DNA from: an uncultured Methanobrevibacter sp.
GTDB lineage: Archaea; Methanobacteriota; Methanobacteria; Methanobacteriales; Methanobacteriaceae
Direction of reading: 5' to 3'
Length of the DNA stretch: 8,381 nt
NCBI GenBank assembly: GCA_904501935.1
Contig: CAJGDA010000070.1
Span: 1-8,381 of the forward strand
The translations under genes were made by a program, and so were the position numbers. Positions 1 to 5,991 of the stretch are shown here, one piece after another. Each line of letters opens with the position of its first letter. Within the stretch, counting starts at the first letter, position 1. The notes beneath the pieces were generated by a model that saw nothing but the letters and a program-made list of their open reading frames with translations, did no database searches and had not been told where the DNA came from.

Positions 1-713
1 GACAAATAGACTGCACCACCAAATCCGCCCCATCTTCCGCGATTGTCTGTAAAATTACAGTTTTCAATTTTGAGATTTGAAGCAGATGTTGTAGCTCTAA
101 CAGCTCCACCATATTGATTTTCACAGTTTTCAAATTCACAATTTGTTATTGTACAATCTGAAGCGTCAATAGTTACAGCGGAACCCGGACCGTTTCCACC
201 ATTAGAATCTACAAATCTAATATTAGTTAAAGTAACACCAGAAGCCTGGATATTAAATACTTTAGCATGATTTGCATTAATAGTGGACATGCCATTCGGA
301 TTGGTACTGGATCCACCGCTGATGATTATATTAGGAACATTAACGTTGATAATTTGATTAGCATTCCATTCAGACCAACCGGATGTAATATCCTGATTTC
401 CTAAATAAAGCGTATCACCAGCTTGAATCTCTCCGTTATTAAACATAGTTTGAATATCCTGAACTGTCGAACCGGACAAATCATGGATTGCAGACAATAT
501 TTCATTATCATTGCTTGCGCCTAATGAACTATTATCCACAGAATCGGATATTGGAACCGATAATGAACCACCACCCGACGTGCTTAATTCCATATCGTTT
601 ATCGAAATATCATTTGCTGCGCTTGCAGCCCCCAAAAAAGATACGAAAAAGAATAATATCAAAATAATTAAAATCGAGTTAATTATTTTCTTATTGATAT
701 AATCTCCTCCCAT
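1..713 (-). CDS. adhesin-like secreted beta-helix protein, N-terminal part (runs off left edge)
   Basis: The minus frame stays open from ATG at 713 to the window edge (237 codons), so the C-terminus is missing. Residues 8-32 look like a Sec signal peptide: KK, then a run of I/L/F, then cleavage near AASA-AND (about residue 32). A Ser/Asn/Asp-rich linker follows. From about residue 127 there are parallel beta-helix rungs rich in Asn, Gly and Cys, with NC-x-F-xx-N and GGAV patterns (NCEFENC at 191-197, GGAV at 202-205, NCNFTDN at 218-224, GGAV at 232-235). These recall polymorphic-outer-membrane-protein and adhesin repeats. Methanobrevibacter adhesin-like proteins usually have this architecture and are thought to sit on the cell surface; the ligand is unknown. 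The start is odd: a strong GGAGGAG (711-705) lies inside the frame and points to an ATC codon at 698, not to the ATG at 713. Surface location is inferred. Confidence 0.85.
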   Translation of the reverse strand, partial: MGGDYINKKIINSILIILILFFFVSFLGAASAANDISINDMELSTSGGGSLSVPISDSVDNSSLGASNDNEILSAIHDLSGSTVQDIQTMFNNGEIQAGDTLYLGNQDITSGWSEWNANQIINVNVPNIIISGGSSTNPNGMSTINANHAKVFNIQASGVTLTNIRFVDSNGGNGPGSAVTIDASDCTITNCEFENCENQYGGAVRATTSASNLKIENCNFTDNRGRWGGFGGAVYL

Positions 714-863
714 TCGATACAATTTTTTACTTACCCATATAATAAATCAAATTTATTATATCAATTTAATCAGAAATCTGATTAAATCATAAAAGAACAT
801 CCAATTATTGTTGAATTAATTAAACAATTTAAATTAACCTAAAAAATAGAATGTCCTTTTACG
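714..863 (-). promoter_or_regulatory. structured 5' leader of the adhesin gene
   Basis: The TATA box at 886-893 predicts a transcript start near 863, giving a leader of about 150 nt before the adhesin ORF. Reading along the minus strand, it holds three stems. (1) AAAAGGACATTC (860-849) pairs with GGATGTTCTTTT (802-791), 12 pairs in RNA including two G-U wobbles. This stem starts almost at the predicted 5' end and encloses a weaker TTGTT/AACAA hairpin. (2) ATTTAATCAGA (787-777) pairs perfectly with TCTGATTAAAT (774-764), 11 pairs around two bases. (3) ATATAATAAAT (761-751) pairs perfectly with ATTTATTATAT (747-737), 11 pairs around three bases. A regulatory role is inferred. AT-rich composition raises the chance background, but three near-contiguous long stems are more than expected. 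Confidence 0.5.
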
Positions 864-885
864 TATGTTTATTAGTTTTAAATAA

Positions 886-893
886 TATATAAA
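886..893 (-). promoter_or_regulatory. TATA box for the adhesin gene
   Basis: The minus strand reads TTTATATA, matching the archaeal TATA consensus, in an otherwise unstructured AT-rich spacer. A start about 25 nt downstream falls near 863, right before the first leader stem. No other minus-strand match this good lies closer to the adhesin ORF. Confidence 0.5.
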
Positions 894-1426
894 GTTTACA
901 ATATTGTTCCAGTACACTAAAATTTACTCAGAATTAACTGTTCAATAAACATAATTATGATAAAAAAGCTATAAAAAATCATAATTAAATATAAAAAAAT
1001 TGAATAAAAACCATTAAAAAATAATTATTTAAAAAATGACAATAATTTTAAACATATTGATAAAAATAAAATATATAAATTATAGATATCAATAAAAAAG
1101 AATTTGTTCTATTAGAAAATAATCATATTCAAATTTTTAAAAAATGAAATCTTTCTTTGAATAGTTAAATAACGATATAAAGTTTAAATAATAACCGATT
1201 ATACACAATTTCAACAATACTTTTACAATTAAAAAAAAGATTGATAATGATTGTTTCAATCCTCATTTACAAAGTTTTAATAATTATTAAATAATTTAAA
1301 AGCCTAATTCTCATTTTTTTATAAGCCAAACTTAATCTATTTTGGCATTAATATTACACTCTTAAATATAATTAACATTCATGTTATGGATAAAAAGATT
1401 ATCCGCTAATTATGCATTTTAACTGT
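894..1426. other. AT-rich intergenic region without a gene
   Basis: This stretch of over 500 bases is dominated by A/T runs with stops in all frames. I see no coding region, tRNA, CRISPR array or strong repeat. One minor hairpin (GATTG TTT CAATC, around 1249-1261) is the only local structure noted. It may simply be spacer between two genes on the same strand. Confidence 0.6.
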
Positions 1427-1458
1427 AAAAAATTGATAAAGGAGAGTTATAATTCTCC
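1427..1458 (-). terminator. terminator of the acyl-CoA synthetase operon
   Basis: On the minus strand an inverted repeat GGAGAATT/AGTT..CTCC (1458-1451 with 1448-1441, one G-U pair, 2-base loop) overlaps the TAA stop. It is followed by T6 at 1432-1427. Archaeal termination depends mainly on the T run; the hairpin is supporting evidence. Confidence 0.5.
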
Positions 1459-3111
1459 TCTTTGGCGGCGTTCTTCCAATAATTTCAAGCCTAATTCGCC
1501 TAATTTGTATTTTTGAATCTTACCACTGGTGGTAAGAGGGAACTCATCTACAAAGAATACATATTTAGGCACCTTATATCTTGCAATGGAACCTATGCAG
1601 AAGTCACGGATGTCCGCTTCGGTTACATCATCATATCCTTCTTCCTTGATTATGAATGCACCGACTATTTCACCGTACTTTTCATCAGGAATTCCCCCAA
1701 CCTGAACGTCCTGAACGCATTCATGGGTAAAGAGGAACTCTTCAATCTCACGAGGGTAAATGTTTTCCCCTCCTCTGATGATCATGTCCTTGATACGGCC
1801 AACGATGGAATAGTATCCGTCCTCATCAATGGTAGCCAAATCCCCTGAGTGAAGCCAGCCGTCAGGTTCAATCGCTTCTGCTGTCTTTTCAGGCATGTTA
1901 TAGTATCCTTTCATGACATTGAATCCTCTGCACATTATCTCACCAGGGACACCAACGCCAACTTCCTCACCGGTTTCAGGGTCTACAATCTTAACGTCAA
2001 TGTGAGGGAACTTGCGCCCGACGGTATTGATTTTTTTCTCGAAGGAATCAGCAGCATTGGTCTGTGTAAATCCAGGACCTGCTTCTGTTAGGCCGTATAC
2101 GCTGGTAATCTCTTTCATGTTCATCTTTTCAATAGCGTCCTTCATGGTTTCAACAGGACAGGTTGAGCCCGCCATGATACCGGTTCTAAGTGAGCTCATG
2201 TCAAACATCTCGAACATTGGATGGTTCATCATGCCTATGAACATTGTAGGAACTCCGTAGATTGATGTGCATTTCTCTTTTTGAATGGAAGAGATAGCTA
2301 AAAGAGGGTCATATTCCTCTAAAACGACCATTGTAGAACCATGAGTAATTACAGCCATAACACCTAAAACGGTTCCGAAACAATGGAACAAAGGCACTTG
2401 CAATAAAAGCCTGTCCTTTTCAGTATAGTTCATGTTTTCCCCTATATAGTAACCATCGTTTAGGATGTTACGTGAGGTAAGCATGACCCCCTTAGGGAAT
2501 CCTTCGGTTCCGGATGTATACTGCATGTTGATTACATCATGCTGTGTAACCGCATCCTTTACCTTTTGATACTCTTCCTCATCATAGTTCATTCCCAAAA
2601 GCAACAGTTCATTGGTGTTGTACATTCCTCGGTGCTTTTCCTGGCCTACATGGAAAATGTATTTGAGATGAGGGAACTTTTCTGCAATAAGATGATCCCT
2701 TGCACAGGTCTTGAGCTCAGGCACAAGCTCATTGATGATATCAAAGTAGCTTGTATCCCTGAAGCCGTCTGTCATGGCCAGTGCTTTCATATCGGATTGT
2801 CCCAATACATATTCCAGTTCATGTGACTGGTAAGCTGTGTTGACTGTTACGATTGCCGCACCTATTTTTGCGGTTGCAAACATGAAAGTCAACCATTCAG
2901 GCACGTTTTTGGCCCATATACCGACATGGTCCCCCTTTTCAATTCCTAAAGCAAGCATTCCTTTTGCTATATTGTCGACTCTTTCATTAAATTCCTTATA
3001 TGTAAATCTTAAATTCCTGTCAGGATAAACGATAAATTCATGATCCGGCTGTTTTTCAACCATATTTTCAAAAAACTTTCCAATTGGAAGTTCTGTAAAT
3101 AATTCAGACAT
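1447..3111 (-). CDS. AMP-forming acyl-CoA synthetase (ANL superfamily)
   Basis: Full-length ANL-family ligase of 554 residues. It should activate a carboxylic acid with ATP to an acyl-adenylate and transfer it to CoA, in the cytoplasm. Visible core motifs: P-loop YTSGTEGFPKGV (198-209), YGLTEAGP (339-346), HSGDLA (421-426), the hinge region GRIKDMIIRGGENIYP (438-453), and the C-terminal catalytic lysine in TTSGK (Lys531). Overall it resembles the ACSF2/medium-chain acyl-CoA synthetase group rather than acetyl-CoA synthetase, being shorter and with a FadD-like N-terminus. The ATG at 3111 follows GGTGA with a 4-base gap, and that site overlaps the stop of the small gene upstream. It is the last gene of an operon headed by an XRE-cupin regulator. 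Archaeal methanogens lack conventional fatty-acid beta-oxidation, so short or branched-chain acid salvage (for example 2-methylbutyrate or isovalerate feeding amino-acid synthesis) is a plausible inference; the substrate cannot be read from sequence. Confidence 0.93.
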   Translation of the reverse strand: MSELFTELPIGKFFENMVEKQPDHEFIVYPDRNLRFTYKEFNERVDNIAKGMLALGIEKGDHVGIWAKNVPEWLTFMFATAKIGAAIVTVNTAYQSHELEYVLGQSDMKALAMTDGFRDTSYFDIINELVPELKTCARDHLIAEKFPHLKYIFHVGQEKHRGMYNTNELLLLGMNYDEEEYQKVKDAVTQHDVINMQYTSGTEGFPKGVMLTSRNILNDGYYIGENMNYTEKDRLLLQVPLFHCFGTVLGVMAVITHGSTMVVLEEYDPLLAISSIQKEKCTSIYGVPTMFIGMMNHPMFEMFDMSSLRTGIMAGSTCPVETMKDAIEKMNMKEITSVYGLTEAGPGFTQTNAADSFEKKINTVGRKFPHIDVKIVDPETGEEVGVGVPGEIMCRGFNVMKGYYNMPEKTAEAIEPDGWLHSGDLATIDEDGYYSIVGRIKDMIIRGGENIYPREIEEFLFTHECVQDVQVGGIPDEKYGEIVGAFIIKEEGYDDVTEADIRDFCIGSIARYKVPKYVFFVDEFPLTTSGKIQKYKLGELGLKLLEERRQRGEL

Positions 3112-3120
3112 ACTTTCACC

Positions 3121-3254
3121 TCATAATCTTTTAATAAAATAACTAACCAAAATACAAATCATTAATGCAAATCCAATTGCAAACTCAAAATGTGCAAATC
3201 CAAATCTTCTGTGTAAAATCTATCTATTTTTGGCTTTAAAGTTATTTTACTCAT
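3121..3254 (-). pseudogene. small single-TM membrane protein, frame broken by one base
   Basis: Between the regulator and the synthetase lies an unlisted small gene. ATG at 3254 follows GAGGT (3266-3262) and reads MSKITLKPKIDRF to codon 13 (3218-3216). The zero frame then gives a nonsense-like tail and stops at 3162. Shifting by -1 at the T4 run (3218-3215) opens LHRRFGFAHF followed by a hydrophobic FAIGFALMICILVSYF segment and KRL, ending at TGA 3123-3121. Joined, this is a 44-residue protein with a basic N-terminal half and one C-terminal TM helix flanked by KRL. The span is 134 nt, exactly one short of 45 codons. The final TGA is embedded in TGAGGTGA, the ribosome site of the synthetase, just as the regulator stop is embedded in this gene's site. 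The break may be a mutation, a base-call error in a homopolymer, or programmed -1 slippage. Family not recognised. Confidence 0.65.
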
Positions 3255-3264
3255 CTTATCAACC

Positions 3265-3837
3265 TCAGTATGGTGTGTAAAGTACTGCTAATATTTTAGC
3301 GCCGTCTTCACTGCTTGCATGGAGGTGGTGCGGTACTGCGGAGTCATAAAAGATTGTGTCACCTACACCTATTGTGAAAGTATCCTTTCCATAAATGACT
3401 TCAATTTCACCTTCAAGAACATAGATAAACTCTTCTCCTTCGTGTGAGGACAATTCCTTTTCGCCTTCCTCATAGTTGATGTCAATCATGAACGGATCTA
3501 TGTTTCTGTCAATCTTTCCTGCACCTAGTGAGTGGAACTCAAGGTTGGTTGCGTTAGTCACGTCTTCCCTTCCTGAGAAATAAAGGGAGTTTTCAGTTTT
3601 TCCTCCTCTTGTAACGACAGGTCCGAGTTCAGGAGTGTCATCCAAAAAGGTACCTAACCTTACGCCTAAAGCCCTTGCCATCTTGGTTAGTGGAGTGAGT
3701 GAAGGAATTACTTCCCCTTCTTCCATAGCCTCGAGGACTTCCTGCTTTACGCCACTTCTCTCGGCGAGTTCTTCTATAGACATATCTTGTCTAGCTCTAA
3801 CATCTTTTATCTTTTTTCCAAAATCTTCGTTTGTCAT
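3265..3837 (-). CDS. XRE-family transcriptional regulator with C-terminal cupin sensor domain
   Basis: DNA-binding regulator with a helix-turn-helix of the XRE/Cro type, in the numbering from the upstream GTG at about residues 9-68: FGKKIKDVRARQ, then MSIEELAERSGVKQEVLEAME, then PSLTPLTKMARALG. It is followed by a cupin_2 barrel (about 118-190). Cupin motif 1 reads SSHEGEEFIYVLEGE (133-147) and motif 2 GDTIFYDSAVPHHLHA (162-177). One of the usual two metal-binding histidines of motif 1 is a Ser, so metal binding may be altered. Such proteins usually sense a small ligand and control adjacent metabolic genes. The start is placed at ATG 3837 because GTGA at 3846-3843 makes a ribosome site 5 bases upstream; GTG at 3846 in the same frame (193 residues) is the alternative but has no site of its own. 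First gene of the operon, so probably autoregulatory and controlling the synthetase. Confidence 0.9.
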   Translation of the reverse strand: MTNEDFGKKIKDVRARQDMSIEELAERSGVKQEVLEAMEEGEVIPSLTPLTKMARALGVRLGTFLDDTPELGPVVTRGGKTENSLYFSGREDVTNATNLEFHSLGAGKIDRNIDPFMIDINYEEGEKELSSHEGEEFIYVLEGEIEVIYGKDTFTIGVGDTIFYDSAVPHHLHASSEDGAKILAVLYTPY

Positions 3838-3865
3838 ATTTTTCACACATTTTTCTTGAATCTAC

Positions 3866-3883
3866 ACTTAAAAAGATTTAAGT
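3866..3883. promoter_or_regulatory. candidate operator (inverted repeat) upstream of the regulator
   Basis: ACTTAAA AAGA TTTAAGT is a perfect 7-bp inverted repeat with a 4-bp spacer. It lies between the TATA box (3904-3913) and the regulator start, over the expected transcript start near 3880. A dimeric XRE protein bound here would block initiation. Binding by the adjacent regulator is inferred from position and symmetry only; AT-rich sequence makes chance palindromes fairly common. Confidence 0.4.
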
Positions 3884-3903
3884 ATTAATAATTATATTCT
3901 AAA

Positions 3904-3913
3904 ATATATTTAA
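3904..3913 (-). promoter_or_regulatory. TATA box of the regulator/acyl-CoA synthetase operon
   Basis: The minus strand reads TTTAAATATA in the context CTTTTAAATATATTTT. It would place the start near 3880 and give a leader of roughly 35-45 nt. No comparable element is seen between the three downstream genes, consistent with one transcript. Confidence 0.45.
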
Positions 3914-3990
3914 AAGTATCCTTAAATATGTATTTTTTAGTTAATTATTTAATTTTAAAATAATAAATAGTGCAGAAATGTTCATCTTTC

Positions 3991-3997
3991 AAAAAAA
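3991..3997 (-). terminator. T-run terminator of the potassium channel gene
   Basis: T7 on the minus strand starts 4 bases after the TAA stop (4003-4001). This is a typical oligo-T archaeal termination signal, separating the channel from the regulator operon downstream. Confidence 0.45.
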
Positions 3998-4000
3998 GGA

Positions 4001-4786
4001 TTACTTTTTCAACACTTCATCAAGCTTGTCATGAAGCTCCCTGTTCTGTGAGCGTGCAAGTTCAAGCTCCTCTTTAATGCTTTCCAACTCGACAGACATG
4101 TCATCTAGCTTCTTAAAGACAATTTCCATATCATCTTCAACATCAGTGTCTATGTTCAATATCTTGTCATTGAAATATGATGAGATTGCCCCCGTAAGTG
4201 TGGAGAATATGAAAACTCCCATTACCAAAAGCATTATGGAAATGATTTTGGCGTGAAATGAGCCCGGAGTTACATCTCCATATCCTACAGTTGTCAATGT
4301 GACGACAACAAACCACAAGCTGTCAAAAAGGCCTAAAGACGGGTCTATAAAGAAAAGTGCAAAGGTAAAGATGATTACGGTAAAGATAATCCATGTAAGC
4401 AGCTTGTCGAATTTTGTGTTTTCTAGAAATCTGTGTATCTCTTCAAAGTACTTCTTAAAAAAATATGACTTTAGCAGTTTGATAAAAAGAATAAAACGGA
4501 ATGACATGAAATAAACCGGCAAAACAAGCTCCAATGGAATTGATGCGATTAAATATAAAATGTTATGCCTGACAAATTCGCTCTTTTTGTCTGCTTTATG
4601 CATATTAGTGAAAAAGTCAATCAGCAGAAAAACGCAGACGATTACATCAAAAGTAAAGAAGATGATTTTTAAAGTACTTGAAATATTTACCGATAACAAC
4701 AAATAGGCTATTTGAATAACATCCAAAATGATTAGAATGTTAATGGCCATATTCAAATAATGTTGCATTTTATTATTTTCAAGCAA
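4001..4786 (-). CDS. six-TM voltage-gated-type potassium channel with C-terminal coiled coil
   Basis: Integral membrane K+ channel subunit, expected to work as a tetramer. In the numbering from GTG 4795 (264 residues), hydrophobic helices lie near 16-36, 43-63, 77-94, 97-113, 132-150 and 182-206. The pore loop before the last carries the selectivity filter TLTTVGYGD (166-174). The fourth helix has few basic residues (R100, K106, K109) instead of the regular Arg ladder of S4, so voltage sensing may be weak or absent. The cytoplasmic tail (about 221-264) is charged and heptad-like (DDMSVELESIKEELELARSQ), likely a tetramerising coiled coil; no RCK domain is present. Start: AGGTGA (4797-4792) sits 5 bases before TTG 4786, which I prefer. 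GTG 4795 lies inside that site, and ATG 4768 is another option. Divergent from the hydrolase gene. Confidence 0.9.
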   Translation of the reverse strand: MLENNKMQHYLNMAINILIILDVIQIAYLLLSVNISSTLKIIFFTFDVIVCVFLLIDFFTNMHKADKKSEFVRHNILYLIASIPLELVLPVYFMSFRFILFIKLLKSYFFKKYFEEIHRFLENTKFDKLLTWIIFTVIIFTFALFFIDPSLGLFDSLWFVVVTLTTVGYGDVTPGSFHAKIISIMLLVMGVFIFSTLTGAISSYFNDKILNIDTDVEDDMEIVFKKLDDMSVELESIKEELELARSQNRELHDKLDEVLKK

Positions 4787-4854
4787 AATATTCACCTATA
4801 AATCTATTTAAATTTAATATTTAATATTAATTTTGGAAAATATTGATTAAAACT

Positions 4855-4865
4855 ATTAATATATC
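4855..4865. promoter_or_regulatory. TATA-like element in the divergent channel/hydrolase promoter region
   Basis: The 102-bp gap between divergent genes contains ATTAATATATC. On the plus strand it could drive the hydrolase with a very short leader (start near 4886-4890). Read on the minus strand (GATATATTAAT) it could also serve the channel with a leader of about 40 nt. Other AT-rich stretches nearer the channel are alternatives. Confidence 0.3.
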
Positions 4866-4897
4866 CAAAGCCAAAAATATTAACCAAGGGTGAAAGC

Positions 4898-5611
4898 GTG
4901 CAAAGAAAAACTAAGATTATTATACTTGTTGCAGTCTTATTGCTTTTGGAAATTGGAATTTTCATTTACCTAACAAACACTGTAGGTACGGATACCCCAC
5001 ACTACACTAATGACGACAACGAAACCATAGGCAAAAATGATTTGGGAAACGTAGGAAAACACATTTACGGAAATCCAAACGCTACAAAAGCAATTGCACT
5101 CATTACTGGAATCCATCCGAGAGAAAAATTAGCCATTGATCCGGAAATTAAAGCTGCTCGGGAATTTGGAAATGAAAGTGACGACGTTAAAATTATACAT
5201 TATCAGGTTGACGTTACCAAAGACCCTGAAGATTATGAGAAAGGACGTGCAAATGGGGAAAGCCTTGTTCATGACTTTGTAAATCCTGACGTTACAAATT
5301 CAGATGCTGATTGCGTAATCATAAGCCATTCCCACGTTGAAGGTTATGGCGAAGGATTTTATCTGGCCACTCCCGAGATGGATGATGCATCAGTCAAGAC
5401 AGCCGGGATAATCAACAACACAACCGAATTCAAATATTATCCAAGAACAGGATATGAAACATACCATTCAACATCAGCAACACTTGTATCAAAGCCAATT
5501 GCACAGGCCGGCTATCCGACTTTTGTTTATGAGATTCCTGAAAACATTTCCGATCAGGATTCGACTGAAAAGGCCAAGGCGCTATTCAAGCTAATGGTTA
5601 GATACACATAG
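4898..5611 (+). CDS. membrane-anchored putative zinc hydrolase, M14 carboxypeptidase-like
   Basis: 237-residue protein. The N-terminal KTKIIILVAVLLLLEIGIFI helix (5-24) is an uncleaved anchor or signal, so the rest probably lies outside the membrane. The body looks like a reduced M14/aspartoacylase-type metallohydrolase. GIHPRE (71-76) supplies an HxxE zinc pair (His73, Glu76) after the hydrophobic strand KAIALIT. SHSH (143-146), after the strand DCVIIS, could give the third zinc ligand. YEIPE (211-215), near the C-terminus, gives a candidate catalytic Glu212. Arg117 and Asn119 in KGRANGE could be substrate-binding residues. The spacing fits M14 enzymes, but the protein is shorter than typical carboxypeptidases. 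Substrate unknown; a cell-wall or extracellular peptide is one guess. GTG 4898 is well supported by GGGTGA 4 bases upstream. No close operon partner follows. The family assignment rests on motif reading alone. Confidence 0.6.
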   Translation: MQRKTKIIILVAVLLLLEIGIFIYLTNTVGTDTPHYTNDDNETIGKNDLGNVGKHIYGNPNATKAIALITGIHPREKLAIDPEIKAAREFGNESDDVKIIHYQVDVTKDPEDYEKGRANGESLVHDFVNPDVTNSDADCVIISHSHVEGYGEGFYLATPEMDDASVKTAGIINNTTEFKYYPRTGYETYHSTSATLVSKPIAQAGYPTFVYEIPENISDQDSTEKAKALFKLMVRYT

Positions 5612-5640
5612 GCGTTTAAATGAAGCTGGAAGATTATGTA

Positions 5641-5702
5641 TTGATGATTATTTAATCATCAATTTAACATGATCATTGACTAAAAACTACTTTTTAATTT
5701 TT
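5641..5702 (+). terminator. hairpin and T-rich terminator after the hydrolase gene
   Basis: A perfect 22-bp palindrome (TTGATGATTA / TAATCATCAA, 5641-5662) lies 29 bases after the stop. It is followed by two T5 runs (5691-5695 and 5698-5702). The T runs probably end the transcript; the hairpin may protect the 3' end. Confidence 0.45.
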
Positions 5703-5939
5703 AATGTGAAATATCATCATCTAACTTAAAGATAATGAAAGTATCTGTGAAAAAACAAGTAATGGAAATATGCTATCTATATGTAATAGTAAAAAAATAA
5801 GGATTTGATTAAATCATCATTTAAACCAATCAGTCATATCTACACCAAGATGTAAACTGACCCATCAGCCAAAACTCCAAACCGTCACCTCTTGATGTGA
5901 ACTATTGCCCGGAAATAATGACGGCAAGCAAAATTAATC
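5703..5939. other. intergenic region with possible minus-strand gene debris
   Basis: No intact gene is seen. Bases 5817-5930 are less AT-rich than the surrounding spacer. On the minus strand one frame reads CLPSLFPGNSSHQEVTVWSF, then one in-frame TGA (5867-5865), then HLGVDMTDWFK before a stop at 5819-5817 and a T7 run near 5797-5791. This could be the decayed 3' end of a gene, but other frames there are also partly open. The same stretch has a 10-base imperfect direct repeat GATGTRAACT (5849-5858, 5894-5903) and a CCGTCA/TGACGG inverted repeat (5882-5887, 5919-5924). Confidence 0.3.
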
Positions 5940-5947
5940 TTTATATA
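5940..5947 (+). promoter_or_regulatory. TATA box of thyA
   Basis: TTTATATA matches the archaeal consensus exactly and lies 45 bases before the start codon, predicting a start near 5970 and a leader of about 20 nt. CGGAG (5978-5982) is the ribosome site, 9 bases before the ATG. Confidence 0.7.
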
Positions 5948-5991
5948 CTTTACATAACAAAAACTTAATAAGATAAACGGAGCTGTATGAA

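Noticed and set aside
511..702. Plus-strand 63-codon frame opposite the adhesin N-terminus
   Set aside because: Complement of the signal-peptide and linker region of the minus-strand adhesin, which has a clear signal peptide and beta-helix repeats.
2485..2520. Unusual SGTEG instead of SGTTG in the synthetase P-loop, considered as a sign of inactivation
   Set aside because: Glu is tolerated at this position in the AMP-binding family signature, and the catalytic lysine and other motifs are intact.
1513..3028. Several plus-strand open frames of 63-111 codons inside the synthetase gene
   Set aside because: They are antisense to a full-length gene with all family motifs, lack ribosome sites and show no domain-like composition.
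4299..4514. Plus-strand 71-codon frame within the channel gene
   Set aside because: Antisense to the pore and helix coding region with no start signal.
5641..5662. 22-bp perfect palindrome considered as an attachment site or mobile-element end
   Set aside because: No integrase, transposase or matching second copy is seen; its position just after a gene and before T runs fits a 3'-end signal.
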